NCBI RefSeq assembly: GCF_037997115.1
Contig: NZ_CP150484.1
Location: 4,497,074 to 4,561,073 of the forward strand
Origin: Amycolatopsis coloradensis
GTDB lineage: Bacteria > Actinomycetota > Actinomycetes > Mycobacteriales > Pseudonocardiaceae
DNA length: 64,000 bases
Direction of reading: 5' to 3'
The stretch's first letter is position 1. Each line of letters opens with the position of its first letter. A program made the position numbers and the translations under genes. This document shows positions 17,885 through 26,316 of this stretch, piece after piece. Below the pieces are notes generated by a model. The model was not told where the DNA came from. It worked only from the letters and a program-made list of their open reading frames with translations, and ran no database searches.

Positions 17885-18835
17885 GTGGCAACCACGGAAA
17901 CACAGCCTGTCCAGGCGCCTGCCGGCCGGGGGAGAGCACTGGTTCTGGTGTGTCTGGCCGGCGTGCTCTGGGGCACGATCGGTCCGGTCATCCCGGTCGT
18001 CCACGACGCTTCGGGCCTCTCACCACTGGCCATCGGCGGGTACCGCGCCCTCGTCGCGGTGGTCGTCCTGGTGATCGCCGCTACCGTGATGCGGCGGTCG
18101 CGCGACTGCGTGCGGCTCGGTCGTCGGCATTGGCGGCGGGTGGCGGCGGTCGGGGTTTCGACGGCGATCTTCCAGCTGCTCTTCTTTGTGGCCGTCCTGT
18201 GGGCCGGGGTGAGCATCACCACCGTGGTGTGTCTCGGGTTCGCGCCGGTGCTGTTGCTGATCACCGGCAGCGTCCGGCGTCGCCGCCGGCCTTCCGCCGG
18301 CCAGTTCCTCACGGTCGCAGTCGCACTGGCCGGGCTTCTCCTGGTCAGCGTCGCCGGCAGCCCCGACGGCGAAGCGCCGTACCCGGCGCTAGGTGTGCTC
18401 ACCGCACTCGCGTCCGGCGCCGCCTACGCCCTCTCCGCCGACGCAGCCGGGCCGTTGTCCCTACGGCTCGACACGCTGACCATGACCACGACGACGACCT
18501 GCGTCGCGGCGATGGTGCTCGTTCCCGCCGGACTGATCGTGCCGTTGGCGAGCGGCGGTGGGACGTGGACCGGCGACCTCGGGTCTTGGGCGCTGATCGG
18601 CTACCTCGGGGCCGTGACGATGGCGCTCGCCTACGCGTTGCTGTTCACCGGCCTGCGGACCACACCCAGCGGCGCGGCGGTGGTGGCGACCCTGCTCGAG
18701 CCGGTCACCGCTGTCGTGATCGCCGTCGTCTGGCTGGGTGAGCGGCTGACGGTGGCCGGTGTCGTGGGAATCGTGCTGATCATGACCGCGATCGGCAGCC
18801 TCGGACGTCAGTCGAAGGAACCGGCACCGCAGTGA
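17885..18835 (+). CDS. EamA/DMT-family transporter
   Basis: A 316-residue drug/metabolite transporter with ten predicted TM helices in two EamA repeats. The first repeat opens at LVLVCLAGVLWGTIGPVIPV and ends before the RRRRRP loop near residue 140; the second includes GYLGAVTMALAYALLFTGLR and EPVTAVVIAVVWLGERL, the characteristic EamA end motif. GTG 17885 is the likely start. The frame is open to 17747 and no strong ribosome site separates the options. Substrate unknown; it stands alone. Confidence 0.85.
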   Translation: MATTETQPVQAPAGRGRALVLVCLAGVLWGTIGPVIPVVHDASGLSPLAIGGYRALVAVVVLVIAATVMRRSRDCVRLGRRHWRRVAAVGVSTAIFQLLFFVAVLWAGVSITTVVCLGFAPVLLLITGSVRRRRRPSAGQFLTVAVALAGLLLVSVAGSPDGEAPYPALGVLTALASGAAYALSADAAGPLSLRLDTLTMTTTTTCVAAMVLVPAGLIVPLASGGGTWTGDLGSWALIGYLGAVTMALAYALLFTGLRTTPSGAAVVATLLEPVTAVVIAVVWLGERLTVAGVVGIVLIMTAIGSLGRQSKEPAPQ

Positions 18836-19049
18836 TCCGGCGCTACCGGGGGAAAATCGCCGGTCGTCCAGAGTGGACTCAGCGGTCGAATCGGTCGGCG
18901 AGACCAGCGGCCCGGCGCCGATCCGCGGCCCGAGTTCGTCACCTCGACCGGTATCCGCCCGGCGGTCGAAACGCTGTCCATCACTTCCTTTGGTGATGAA
19001 GAGCTGTCGTCTTACGCTGGCATCCTGTCCACGAGACAAGGAGCCGCAC

Positions 19050-19742
19050 GTGACCGATGATGCCGCCGCGGACGGTCTTGGCAAGAAGCTCGGCGAGATC
19101 GCCCGCGCTCTGGCAGCGGAGCCGGATGTCGACTCGACGCTGGACGCCATCGTGATGGCCGCGGTCGACCACATCGAGGGTGCCGAACACGCTGGTATCT
19201 CCCTGGTCGAGCGAGGGCGCCGGATCCGGACCGTCGCACCGACCGGTGAAGTAGTCGTCCAGATCGACGAGGCGCAGTACCGCACGGGCCAGGGTCCTTG
19301 TGTCGACGCCATTTTCGAGCATCGCGTCTACCGCAGTGGTGACCTCGCCCGCGAGAGCCGTTGGCCCGACTTCGCGCCCGCGGCCGCCGAGACAGGCGTG
19401 CGGTCGATGATGTCGTATCGGCTGTTCACCACGGACACCACCCTGGGCGCGCTGAACCTGTACTCCCGCGCCTGTGACGCGTTCGGCGACCGGACCGAAG
19501 AGGACGGTCAGCTGTTCGCCACCCACGCGGCCATCGCGCTGGTCGGGGCGCAGACCGAAGCCAAGCTGCACGTCGCGGTCGAGCACCGAGACGTGATCGG
19601 CATGGCCAAAGGCATCCTCATGCAACGCCACGACCTCGAGCCCGCCCAAGCGTTCCGGATGCTCGCCGACTCGTCACAGAACTCGAACGTCAAACTGCAC
19701 CAGGTCGCCGCCTGGCTCGTCGAGCATCGCCGGGAGCTGTGA
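19050..19742 (+). CDS. GAF and ANTAR domain regulator
   Basis: A 230-residue GAF (about residues 10-160; EAQYRTGQGPCVDAIFEHRV) plus ANTAR (about 170-225; DVIGMAKGILMQRHDLEPAQ) protein. The ANTAR part is the closest in this window to the classic family consensus. GTG 19050 is preceded by AAGGAG. It is followed 291 bp later by a second, GAF-less ANTAR gene. Confidence 0.9.
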   Translation: MTDDAAADGLGKKLGEIARALAAEPDVDSTLDAIVMAAVDHIEGAEHAGISLVERGRRIRTVAPTGEVVVQIDEAQYRTGQGPCVDAIFEHRVYRSGDLARESRWPDFAPAAAETGVRSMMSYRLFTTDTTLGALNLYSRACDAFGDRTEEDGQLFATHAAIALVGAQTEAKLHVAVEHRDVIGMAKGILMQRHDLEPAQAFRMLADSSQNSNVKLHQVAAWLVEHRREL

Positions 19743-20033
19743 GGTCCGCGGAAAGGGCCGGCGCGGTCTCGGTGCGCGCTTCCGCGTAGGCTGTCGGAAC
19801 GGAGGTCCTCGCGCGTATCAGCCGATTGGCGCGTCCACCTTCACCGCACACCGATCACGCGCGACCGCCGAAGGGCCTCGCCGCAGGACGGAGTGCAGTG
19901 CGTCTTCCTCGTCCAACACCGGGCAGGAACATCACCACCGCACCACGATCTCGTGGTCACGGTCGTGATCGTCCTGCTCTCTGTCGCTGTGCTCCTCTCC
20001 TTCCACGGTGGCGCCGGGCGACTGGAGACGACC

Positions 20034-20264
20034 ATGGAATCCCCAGGTGACGAGCAAGCACGCGAAACCGCCACACGCATCCGGGAAGCGTTGGGAGACC
20101 GCGTGCTGATCGCCCACGCCACAGGCGTCCTGATGGAAACAAGCCACGTCAGCGCCGAGAAGGCCTATGCCCTGCTCGTCGAGCGATCGGAGCGGGAGGA
20201 CATCGGGCTCCGTGCGGTCGCGGACCGATTGGTCACCGACGCCACCGGCTCCGCCCCGTCCTGA
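20034..20264 (+). CDS. Small stand-alone ANTAR-domain protein
   Basis: A 76-residue protein made almost entirely of an ANTAR domain (DRVLIAHATGVLMETSHVSA, then EKAYALLVERSEREDIGLRA). ATG 20034 follows GGAG. The frame is open upstream to 19893 and would add a hydrophobic stretch (LVVTVVIVLLSVAVLLSF). A membrane-anchored ANTAR is therefore possible but less likely. Without a sensor domain it would need a partner, perhaps the preceding GAF-ANTAR protein. Confidence 0.65.
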   Translation: MESPGDEQARETATRIREALGDRVLIAHATGVLMETSHVSAEKAYALLVERSEREDIGLRAVADRLVTDATGSAPS

Positions 20265-20283
20265 CACGCGGTGCGCCGTGGGC

Positions 20284-21279
20284 TCAGCTCGTTTCCCGGA
20301 CGACCAGCCGGTACGGGGCGACGATCGAGCGCGGAGATCGCGGGCTCGCCATCTGCTTGGCCAGCCGGTCGAGGGCGAGCTCGGCGATGCGATCCTTGTC
20401 CGGGGAGACAGTGGTGAGAGCCGGGACACCGAACCTGCCGTCTTCGATGTCGTCGAAGCCGACCAGTGCCAAGGAGTCCGGCACCGCGACGCCGCGGTCG
20501 GCGGCGGCTCTCAACGCGCCCAGCGCGAGTTCGTCGGTGAAGCAGAACACCGCGTCGGGCGGCCGGGGAGAGTCCAGCAGCCGCAGCATCGCCTGATGGC
20601 CGTCGGCGCGGTGCAGACGTGGCACGCTCACTTCGAGCTCGGGTTCGGCCGGTAGCCCGGCCTCGGCGAGCGCTTCCCGGTAGCCTGCCAGCCGCTGGCG
20701 GGCGGTCGCGTTGAGCGACCGCGGTTGGCTGCCGACCGCGGCGATCCGCCGCCTGCCGCGCGCCAGTAGATGCGCGGTGGCCTCGCGTGCGGCCGCGACG
20801 TTGTCGATCGCGACGTGGTCGACCCCGGCGGTACCGTCGTGCTCTCCGAGAAGCACGAGGGGGGCGGTGTCGGTCCGGGAGGCCAGTTCCGCCGGGGCCA
20901 CCGCCCACGGACTGAACAACACGCCGTCGACCAGTTGGCTGCGCCGTCCGTGCAGCAGTTGCGTTTCGCGTTCGGCGTCGCCGTCGGTCTGGTCGATGAG
21001 CACGGTCAGTCCCCGCGCTTCGGCGATACGCACCGTCCGCGCGGCGAGCTCGGAGAAGTAGGGCGAATCGATCTCCGGGATCACCAGCGCGACCAGTCCG
21101 GTCCGGCCTCGCCGGAGTGTCCGGGCGGCCATGTTGGGCCGGTAGCCGAGGGCATCGATACTCGCTTGCACCCGCTCCCTGGTCGCCGGGGCGACGTACC
21201 GGAAGCCGTTGACCACGTTCGACACCGTCCGCACGGACACTCCGGCGTGCTCGGCCACATCCCGCAGCTTCGGGTTCAT
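20284..21279 (-). CDS. LacI-family transcriptional repressor
   Basis: A 331-residue LacI/GalR regulator. The HTH (residues 1-55) reads MNPKLRDVAEHAGVSVRTVS, then NVVNGFRYVAPATRERV, and the hinge ALGYRPNMAARTLRRGRTG. A periplasmic-binding-protein-like effector domain follows (GLVALVIPEIDSPYFSELA, then ALVGFDDIEDGRFG near the C-terminus). ATG 21279 gives the canonical N-terminus. It is divergent from a PhyH-type dioxygenase with a 26-bp perfect palindrome between them, so it most likely represses both. Confidence 0.92.
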   Translation of the reverse strand: MNPKLRDVAEHAGVSVRTVSNVVNGFRYVAPATRERVQASIDALGYRPNMAARTLRRGRTGLVALVIPEIDSPYFSELAARTVRIAEARGLTVLIDQTDGDAERETQLLHGRRSQLVDGVLFSPWAVAPAELASRTDTAPLVLLGEHDGTAGVDHVAIDNVAAAREATAHLLARGRRRIAAVGSQPRSLNATARQRLAGYREALAEAGLPAEPELEVSVPRLHRADGHQAMLRLLDSPRPPDAVFCFTDELALGALRAAADRGVAVPDSLALVGFDDIEDGRFGVPALTTVSPDKDRIAELALDRLAKQMASPRSPRSIVAPYRLVVRETS

Positions 21280-21311
21280 CCTCTTCCTCTCGCTCCCTGC
21301 GAGGATAGCTC

Positions 21312-21337
21312 TTGCAACGTGGCATGCCACGTTGCAA
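21312..21337. promoter_or_regulatory. Perfect 26-bp LacI-type operator
   Basis: The half-site TTGCAACGTGGCA (21312-21324) is followed directly by its exact reverse complement (21325-21337). It sits in the 94-bp divergent gap between the LacI regulator and the PhyH-like gene. LacI-family sites are typically near-perfect palindromes with a central CG or, as here, a symmetric CATG. Confidence 0.85.
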
Positions 21338-21373
21338 ACTGGGGTGACGCTGCCGTGTCGCCCGGAGGTCGAG

Positions 21374-22225
21374 ATGCCCGTCCACCACGCCGCCCCCGCC
21401 CCGCTGTCCGCCGACGAACTCGAATCCTTGACCGCCCGCCTGCACCGGGAGGGCATCATCGGCCTCCCGCAGGCGTTCACTCGTGACTGGGTCGGACGGC
21501 TGGGCGAAGACATCGAGACGGCCTTCGCCGAAGCGCGCGGGCGCGAGAATGGTGCGGTCGGTCGCGGACCCAACCGGTTCTACGTCGAAATCCATCCCGA
21601 ACAGTTGAGCGGGTTCGCCGAGTTGGCCTCCCATCCGTGGATCACCGCCGTCGCCGAAGCCGTGCTGGGACCGGAGTACCGGATCGTCGAGGTCGGGTTC
21701 GACGTTCCACTGGCAGGCGCGATCGACCAGCCGTGGCACCGCGACTTCCCGATGCCCGAGGAGACCGCCCGCCACCGCAAGCTGAACTCGTTGGCCGTCA
21801 ACGTGACCGCCGTCGACACCGAACCGGATATGGGACCCTTCGAGATCGCGCCCGGCACGCACTGGGAAGACGGCGGCGCGTTCGAGCACGGGATGTTCCC
21901 TCCTCGAGAGGCGTACCCGCGCTACCGGGAACTGGCTGTACGCAAATTCCCTCGCATGGGCGACATTTCGATCCGGTCGGCCCTGACCGTCCACAGAGGA
22001 ACCGCGAACCACTCGGCCAAAAGCCGCCCCGTCCTCGTCCTCGGTCTCGACGCGCCGGGAGCGGGCAACGACGCGCGCCACGACACCGCCGTGACGCACG
22101 AATTCTGGACGACCCTGCCGGATTCGGTGCGCGCCCATCTCGATTGCCCGATCGTCGATTCCCTGCGGCCCATCACTCAGAAGCACACCATCGAAGGTCT
22201 CGTGATGGGCGAATCCGAATCCTGA
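21374..22225 (+). CDS. Phytanoyl-CoA dioxygenase (PhyH)-family Fe(II)/2-oxoglutarate oxygenase
   Basis: A 283-residue PhyH-superfamily oxygenase. The iron facial triad is visible as HRDF in QPWHRDFPMPEETARH (HxD) and a distal His in ALTVHRGTANHSAKSRPVLV, whose Arg would bind 2-oxoglutarate. ATG 21374 follows GGAGG (21364-21368). A LacI repressor diverges from it across a perfect operator, which suggests induction by a sugar-like or other small molecule, perhaps the substrate. The reaction is not predictable from sequence. Confidence 0.85.
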   Translation: MPVHHAAPAPLSADELESLTARLHREGIIGLPQAFTRDWVGRLGEDIETAFAEARGRENGAVGRGPNRFYVEIHPEQLSGFAELASHPWITAVAEAVLGPEYRIVEVGFDVPLAGAIDQPWHRDFPMPEETARHRKLNSLAVNVTAVDTEPDMGPFEIAPGTHWEDGGAFEHGMFPPREAYPRYRELAVRKFPRMGDISIRSALTVHRGTANHSAKSRPVLVLGLDAPGAGNDARHDTAVTHEFWTTLPDSVRAHLDCPIVDSLRPITQKHTIEGLVMGESES

Positions 22226-22825
22226 GGCTGTTTCGCGCGGGAGAAAAATCCCACCGAAGTAACGTCCCTCTGATTCACGAATTCGCCTGAAATGGACACA
22301 CGTCGATTCGCGAGGCAAGCGAGCCGAACGACTCATGCGTGAGGCTGGGATGCGTGCCGGTCCACGTCGGTCGTCCATCGCCGGGCGGGTGTTCGCCGCG
22401 TCCGGGAAGCCGATGTTCTCCGCCTGCCCCGCGCGGGGCCGCCGTGGGCGTCTTGGCAAGCCCTTGAACTTCACGCCGCCGCGGCCGGCGTTGAAGACGA
22501 GAGGTTCATCCGTGGATCGGGATCCGTATTTCTGAATCGATTGTGGAAACGGCTCGCCGGTTGCCGGTAAATGTGGCTCATGACATGGTGTCGGTTAATA
22601 TCCGACGTGTCACCGAAAGTGATCAACCGAGTGTCGTTGGTGGCCGAACGATGGTCGCGAAGTGTCATCCAGCGTGCGGATTCGGGCGTAAGTCGTGGAT
22701 AACTGCGACGTATGGTCCAATATGGATGGATCGTTCGGACTAAATCAGCGGAAATCGTATTCCTCGACGCGGCCGGTCGTCTTAACCTTGCGTGATTCTT
22801 CACCTGATCTGCACTGGGGAGCAAG
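22226..22825. promoter_or_regulatory. AT-richer promoter region of the NRPS/PKS cluster
   Basis: 600 bp with no supportable gene apart from the leader ORF that follows. Base composition drops noticeably from about 22500 to 22790. A TCGG-N7-CCGA palindrome with a TTAATAT core lies near 22593-22607. A 9-bp inverted pair, CCGAACGAT (22644-22652) and ATCGTTCGG (22730-22738), flanks a likely promoter segment. No regulator gene is adjacent, so what controls the cluster is unknown. Confidence 0.45.
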
Positions 22826-22891
22826 ATGAAGTCCACGCCGTTGTTGTCGCGCGCCCGAAAGACCTCGGAGCGACTGCTCGACGCCCGATGA
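22826..22891 (+). CDS. 21-aa leader ORF translationally coupled to the first NRPS gene
   Basis: ATG 22826 is preceded by GGGGAG (22816-22821) and encodes MKSTPLLSRARKTSERLLDA plus Arg before TGA. Its stop overlaps the ATG of the first synthetase in ATGA (22888-22891). The synthetase itself has no good ribosome site of its own, so its translation probably depends on this leader. The basic, Ser/Leu-rich peptide has no recognisable function and does not resemble MbtH, a lanthipeptide or an attenuation peptide. Confidence 0.6.
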   Translation: MKSTPLLSRARKTSERLLDAR

Positions 22892-25800
22892 CGGAACCCG
22901 GCTGCGTCAGCCGATTCGACAGGCACGCCCGGCAATCGCCCGACCACGTCGCGGTCTTCGAACACGGCACAGGGCTCACCTACGCCCGGCTCTCCGGGCT
23001 CGCGGGCGGCCGCGCGCTGCGGTTACGCGACGCCGGTGTCCGGCCGGGGGAGCGGGTCGGGCTCGTCACCGGGCACGGCAGCGCCGCGATCGCGGCGATC
23101 CTCGGCACGCTCGCCGCGGGCTGCACCTACGTCCCACTGGACCCGACCTTCCCCCGGGAGCGTCTCGAGTACCAGCTCACGGCCGCGCGGGTGACCGCCG
23201 TGCTCGCGGATCCGGAGTACGTCGAGCTGGCAGAGTCCTTGTGCGGCCCCGGATCCGTGCGGCTTGTACGCGCGGGCACGGAGACCGCGCCGCTCCCGGT
23301 GCCGGAAGCCGATCCGGACGGCTTGGCGTACGTGCTGTTCACCTCCGGGTCCACCGGCCGTCCGAAGGCCGTCGCGCAGACCCACCGCAACCTCCTGCAC
23401 GTCGTCGACAACCAGATCACCGCCCTCGGCATCACCGCGGCCGACCGGCTCAGCCTGCTCGCGTCGTTCGGTTTCGACGCGGCGATCCCGGACCTCTACC
23501 CGGCACTGCTCACCGGCGCCGCGCTCGTACCGGTCGACCTGCGCGCGCACGGCCTCGCCCACGCCGCGCGCGAGCTGGCCCGGCACGAGGTGACCGTCTA
23601 TCACTCGACGCCCACGGTCTACCGGCACCTGCTCGACGTCCTCGGCGAGACCGGCCTCCCGTCCGTGCGGACCGTGCTGCTCGGCGGCGAGCAGGCGACC
23701 CACGCCGACGTCCGCCGGGGCCGGTTCGCGCCGGAGTGCGTGTTCGTCAACGGCTATGGCGCCACCGAGGTGACCTTCGCCGCGCACTACCGGACGACCG
23801 CCGCCGAACTGGACCCGGACGCCGAGGGACCCTTGCCGATCGGGCGCGCGCTGCCCGGCTTCACGCTCACCGTGCTGGACAGCGGCGAACTCGAAGTGCG
23901 CGGGCGGCATCTCGTCGACGGCTACCTCGACCAGCCGAGCCCGGCGTTCGGCGTCACGGCCGACGGTGGCCGCCGCTACCGGACCGGCGATCTCGCCGCG
24001 CTGCTGCCGGACGGGAACCTCGTCTGCCTCGGCAGGCTCGACCGGCAGGTCAAGGTCCGCGGTTTCCGGGTGGAGCTGACCGAGATCGAGGCCCGGCTCG
24101 CCGAACAGCCCGGCGTGGCCGAGGCCCGCGCGATCGTGCGCGACGGCGACCTGTTCGCCTACGTGACCGCGGCCGGCCCGCGTCCGGACGGCCGGGCGCT
24201 GCGGGCCGCGCTGGCGGACGTCCTGCCCGGCTACTCGGTCCCCGCCGCCGTCGCCGTGCTGGACGCTTTTCCGCTGACCGTCACCGGAAAACTCGACGAA
24301 CTGGCGCTGCCGGACCCGCGGACGGCCGCGATCGTCCCCGCCGAGCGGCTGACCCCGGACGAGGAACGCGTGCACCGGATCTGGTGCGCGGTTCTGAGCC
24401 GCGACCGGATCGGGCGCACCGAGGCGTTCTTCGACGCCGGCGGCGACTCGCTGCGGCTCGGCCGGGTGCAGGCGGGGCTGGCCGAGGAGTTCGGGGTGGA
24501 CGTCCCGCTGCTCGTCCTGTTCGAGCACACGACGATCGCCGGGCAGGCCGCGTGGTTCACGGAGTCCACTTCGGACACTCCGTCGCCGGTCGCCGCAGAG
24601 GAGCAGACCGGTGATCTCATCGCCGTCGTCGGGCTGGCCTGCCGGTTCCCCGGCGCGCCGGACGCCGCCTCGTTCTGGTGGAACCTCTGCGCGGGCGTCG
24701 ACTCGATCCACGACTACACCGATGACGAGCTGGCGGCGCTGGGCATCGGGCCGGGCCTGCGTGCCGACCCGGCGTACGTGCGGGCCGGTGGCCGGATCGA
24801 GGGCATCGAGGAGTTCGACGCCGGGTTCTTCGGGTTCACCGCCGACGAAGCCGCGCGGACCGACCCTCAGCATCGGCTGTTCCTCGAAACGGCGTGGCAG
24901 GCGCTGGAGGACGCGGGCCGCGACCCCTCCGCCGAGACCGGGCCGGTCGGGGTGTTCACGAGCACCTCGGTGAACCGCTACTTCCTGTTCCACCTGTTCG
25001 GCAACCCGGCGGTGACCGGCGACGTCGACCCGGACGACTGGGAGGGGCGGCTGCCCGGCCGTCAGCTCACCGATCACCTGCCGGGCCAGGTGGCGTACCG
25101 GCTCGGGCTGACCGGGCCGGCGGTGGCCGTGCAGAGCGCGTGCTCCAGTTCGCTCGCGGCGGTGGCGCTGGCCGCGCAGAGCCTCCTGGACTACCGGTGC
25201 GACGTCGCGCTGGCCGGTGGGGCGAGCGTGACGTGGCCGCGCTATCGCAGTGGCGGGCTCGTCTCGCCGGACGGCCGTTGCCGCGCGTTCGACGTCGCCG
25301 CGGCGGGCGCCGGGTTCGGTTCGGGCGCCGGGGCGGTCGTGCTTCGGAGGCTGGCGGACGCGGTCGCCGACCGTGACCACATCTACGCCGTGCTGCCCGG
25401 CTGGGCGATCACCAACGACGGTCCCGACCGCGCGGGCTACGCCGTGCCGGGACCGGCCGGACAGGCGGCCGCGGTGGCCGAGGCGCTGGCCGTCGCGGAC
25501 GTCGCCCCGGACGAGGTCGCGCTGCTCGAAGCCCACGGCAGCGGCACCCCGCTCGGCGACGCGATCGAGGTGGCCGCGCTCAACCGCGTCTACCGGGACA
25601 CGCCGCCGGAAACGTGTGCGCTGGGTTCGGTGAAGACGAACATCGGGCACCTCGACACGGCGGCCGGTGTCGCCGGGCTGATCAAGGCCGTGTTGTCGGT
25701 GCGGCACGGCGTCATCCCGCCGAGCCTGCACTTCACGGCCCCGCATCCGGAGGTCGACCTGGCGGGCGGCCCCTGGTACATCCCGGCGAAGGCCACCGAC

Positions 25801-26316
25801 TGGCCCGACCGCGAGCGGCGGGTGGCCGGGGTCAGCTCGTTCGGCATGGGCGGCACGAACGTACACGTGATCGTGGAGGAGGCCCCCGCCGTCCCACCAC
25901 GGCCGGAGGCGAGCGGTCCGTTCGTCCTGCCGGTGTCCGCGCGTGACGCGAAGGCGTTGCGCGAGGCGGTTTCCCGGCTGCGAGACCGGCTCGCCACGGA
26001 CGCACCGGACCTCAGGGACGCGGCGTACACGCTTTCGGTCCGGCGGGCGTTCGCGTGCCGGGCCGCCGTGGTGGCGGACTCGGTCGCGTCGGCGGTGGCC
26101 GCGCTCGATGCGGTGCTGACGAACGGAACCGACGTCGAGGGCCCCGCAGGGGCAGAGCGAGACCTGGCCGTTCATTGGGCCGGGGGCGGCGACGTCGAGT
26201 GGGCAGCGGACGGCGATCCCGGCCGCGTCCCCTTGCCGGGCTATCCGTTCCAGCGGGAGCGGCACTGGATCGACCCATCGCCTCACCACACAACCGACCA
26301 GGAGACTCCTCGGTGA
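22888..26316 (+). CDS. Hybrid NRPS-PKS: A-PCP-KS, no acyltransferase
   Basis: 1142 residues. The adenylation domain (about 5-490) has A3 FTSGSTGRPKA, GYGATEVTF and YRTGDLAALLPDG. The PCP (about 500-570) has the phosphopantetheine Ser in FFDAGGDSL. The KS (about 578-1010) has active Cys in QSACSSSLAA, His in EAHGSGTPLGD and His in KTNIGHLDTAAG. After the KS come a KS-to-AT linker and then directly the post-AT motif VPLPGYPFQRERHWIDP; the AT itself is missing and no ACP follows. My hand-read A-domain code is D-A-P-H-L-G-G-F-A-K, for which I recall no substrate. With no C domain ahead, this is probably the loading protein, supplying an aminoacyl starter to the KS. ATG 22888 is coupled to the leader ORF; its stop overlaps the next start. 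Confidence 0.93.
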   Translation: MTEPGCVSRFDRHARQSPDHVAVFEHGTGLTYARLSGLAGGRALRLRDAGVRPGERVGLVTGHGSAAIAAILGTLAAGCTYVPLDPTFPRERLEYQLTAARVTAVLADPEYVELAESLCGPGSVRLVRAGTETAPLPVPEADPDGLAYVLFTSGSTGRPKAVAQTHRNLLHVVDNQITALGITAADRLSLLASFGFDAAIPDLYPALLTGAALVPVDLRAHGLAHAARELARHEVTVYHSTPTVYRHLLDVLGETGLPSVRTVLLGGEQATHADVRRGRFAPECVFVNGYGATEVTFAAHYRTTAAELDPDAEGPLPIGRALPGFTLTVLDSGELEVRGRHLVDGYLDQPSPAFGVTADGGRRYRTGDLAALLPDGNLVCLGRLDRQVKVRGFRVELTEIEARLAEQPGVAEARAIVRDGDLFAYVTAAGPRPDGRALRAALADVLPGYSVPAAVAVLDAFPLTVTGKLDELALPDPRTAAIVPAERLTPDEERVHRIWCAVLSRDRIGRTEAFFDAGGDSLRLGRVQAGLAEEFGVDVPLLVLFEHTTIAGQAAWFTESTSDTPSPVAAEEQTGDLIAVVGLACRFPGAPDAASFWWNLCAGVDSIHDYTDDELAALGIGPGLRADPAYVRAGGRIEGIEEFDAGFFGFTADEAARTDPQHRLFLETAWQALEDAGRDPSAETGPVGVFTSTSVNRYFLFHLFGNPAVTGDVDPDDWEGRLPGRQLTDHLPGQVAYRLGLTGPAVAVQSACSSSLAAVALAAQSLLDYRCDVALAGGASVTWPRYRSGGLVSPDGRCRAFDVAAAGAGFGSGAGAVVLRRLADAVADRDHIYAVLPGWAITNDGPDRAGYAVPGPAGQAAAVAEALAVADVAPDEVALLEAHGSGTPLGDAIEVAALNRVYRDTPPETCALGSVKTNIGHLDTAAGVAGLIKAVLSVRHGVIPPSLHFTAPHPEVDLAGGPWYIPAKATDWPDRERRVAGVSSFGMGGTNVHVIVEEAPAVPPRPEASGPFVLPVSARDAKALREAVSRLRDRLATDAPDLRDAAYTLSVRRAFACRAAVVADSVASAVAALDAVLTNGTDVEGPAGAERDLAVHWAGGGDVEWAADGDPGRVPLPGYPFQRERHWIDPSPHHTTDQETPR

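Noticed and set aside
19893-20033. Membrane-anchored N-terminus for the small ANTAR protein
   Set aside because: The hydrophobic stretch has no ribosome site before it, whereas ATG 20034 does; left as a minor alternative.
22471-22965. 164-codon minus-strand frame in the promoter region of the cluster
   Set aside because: No ribosome site and no protein-like motif; it overlaps the leader and the synthetase start.
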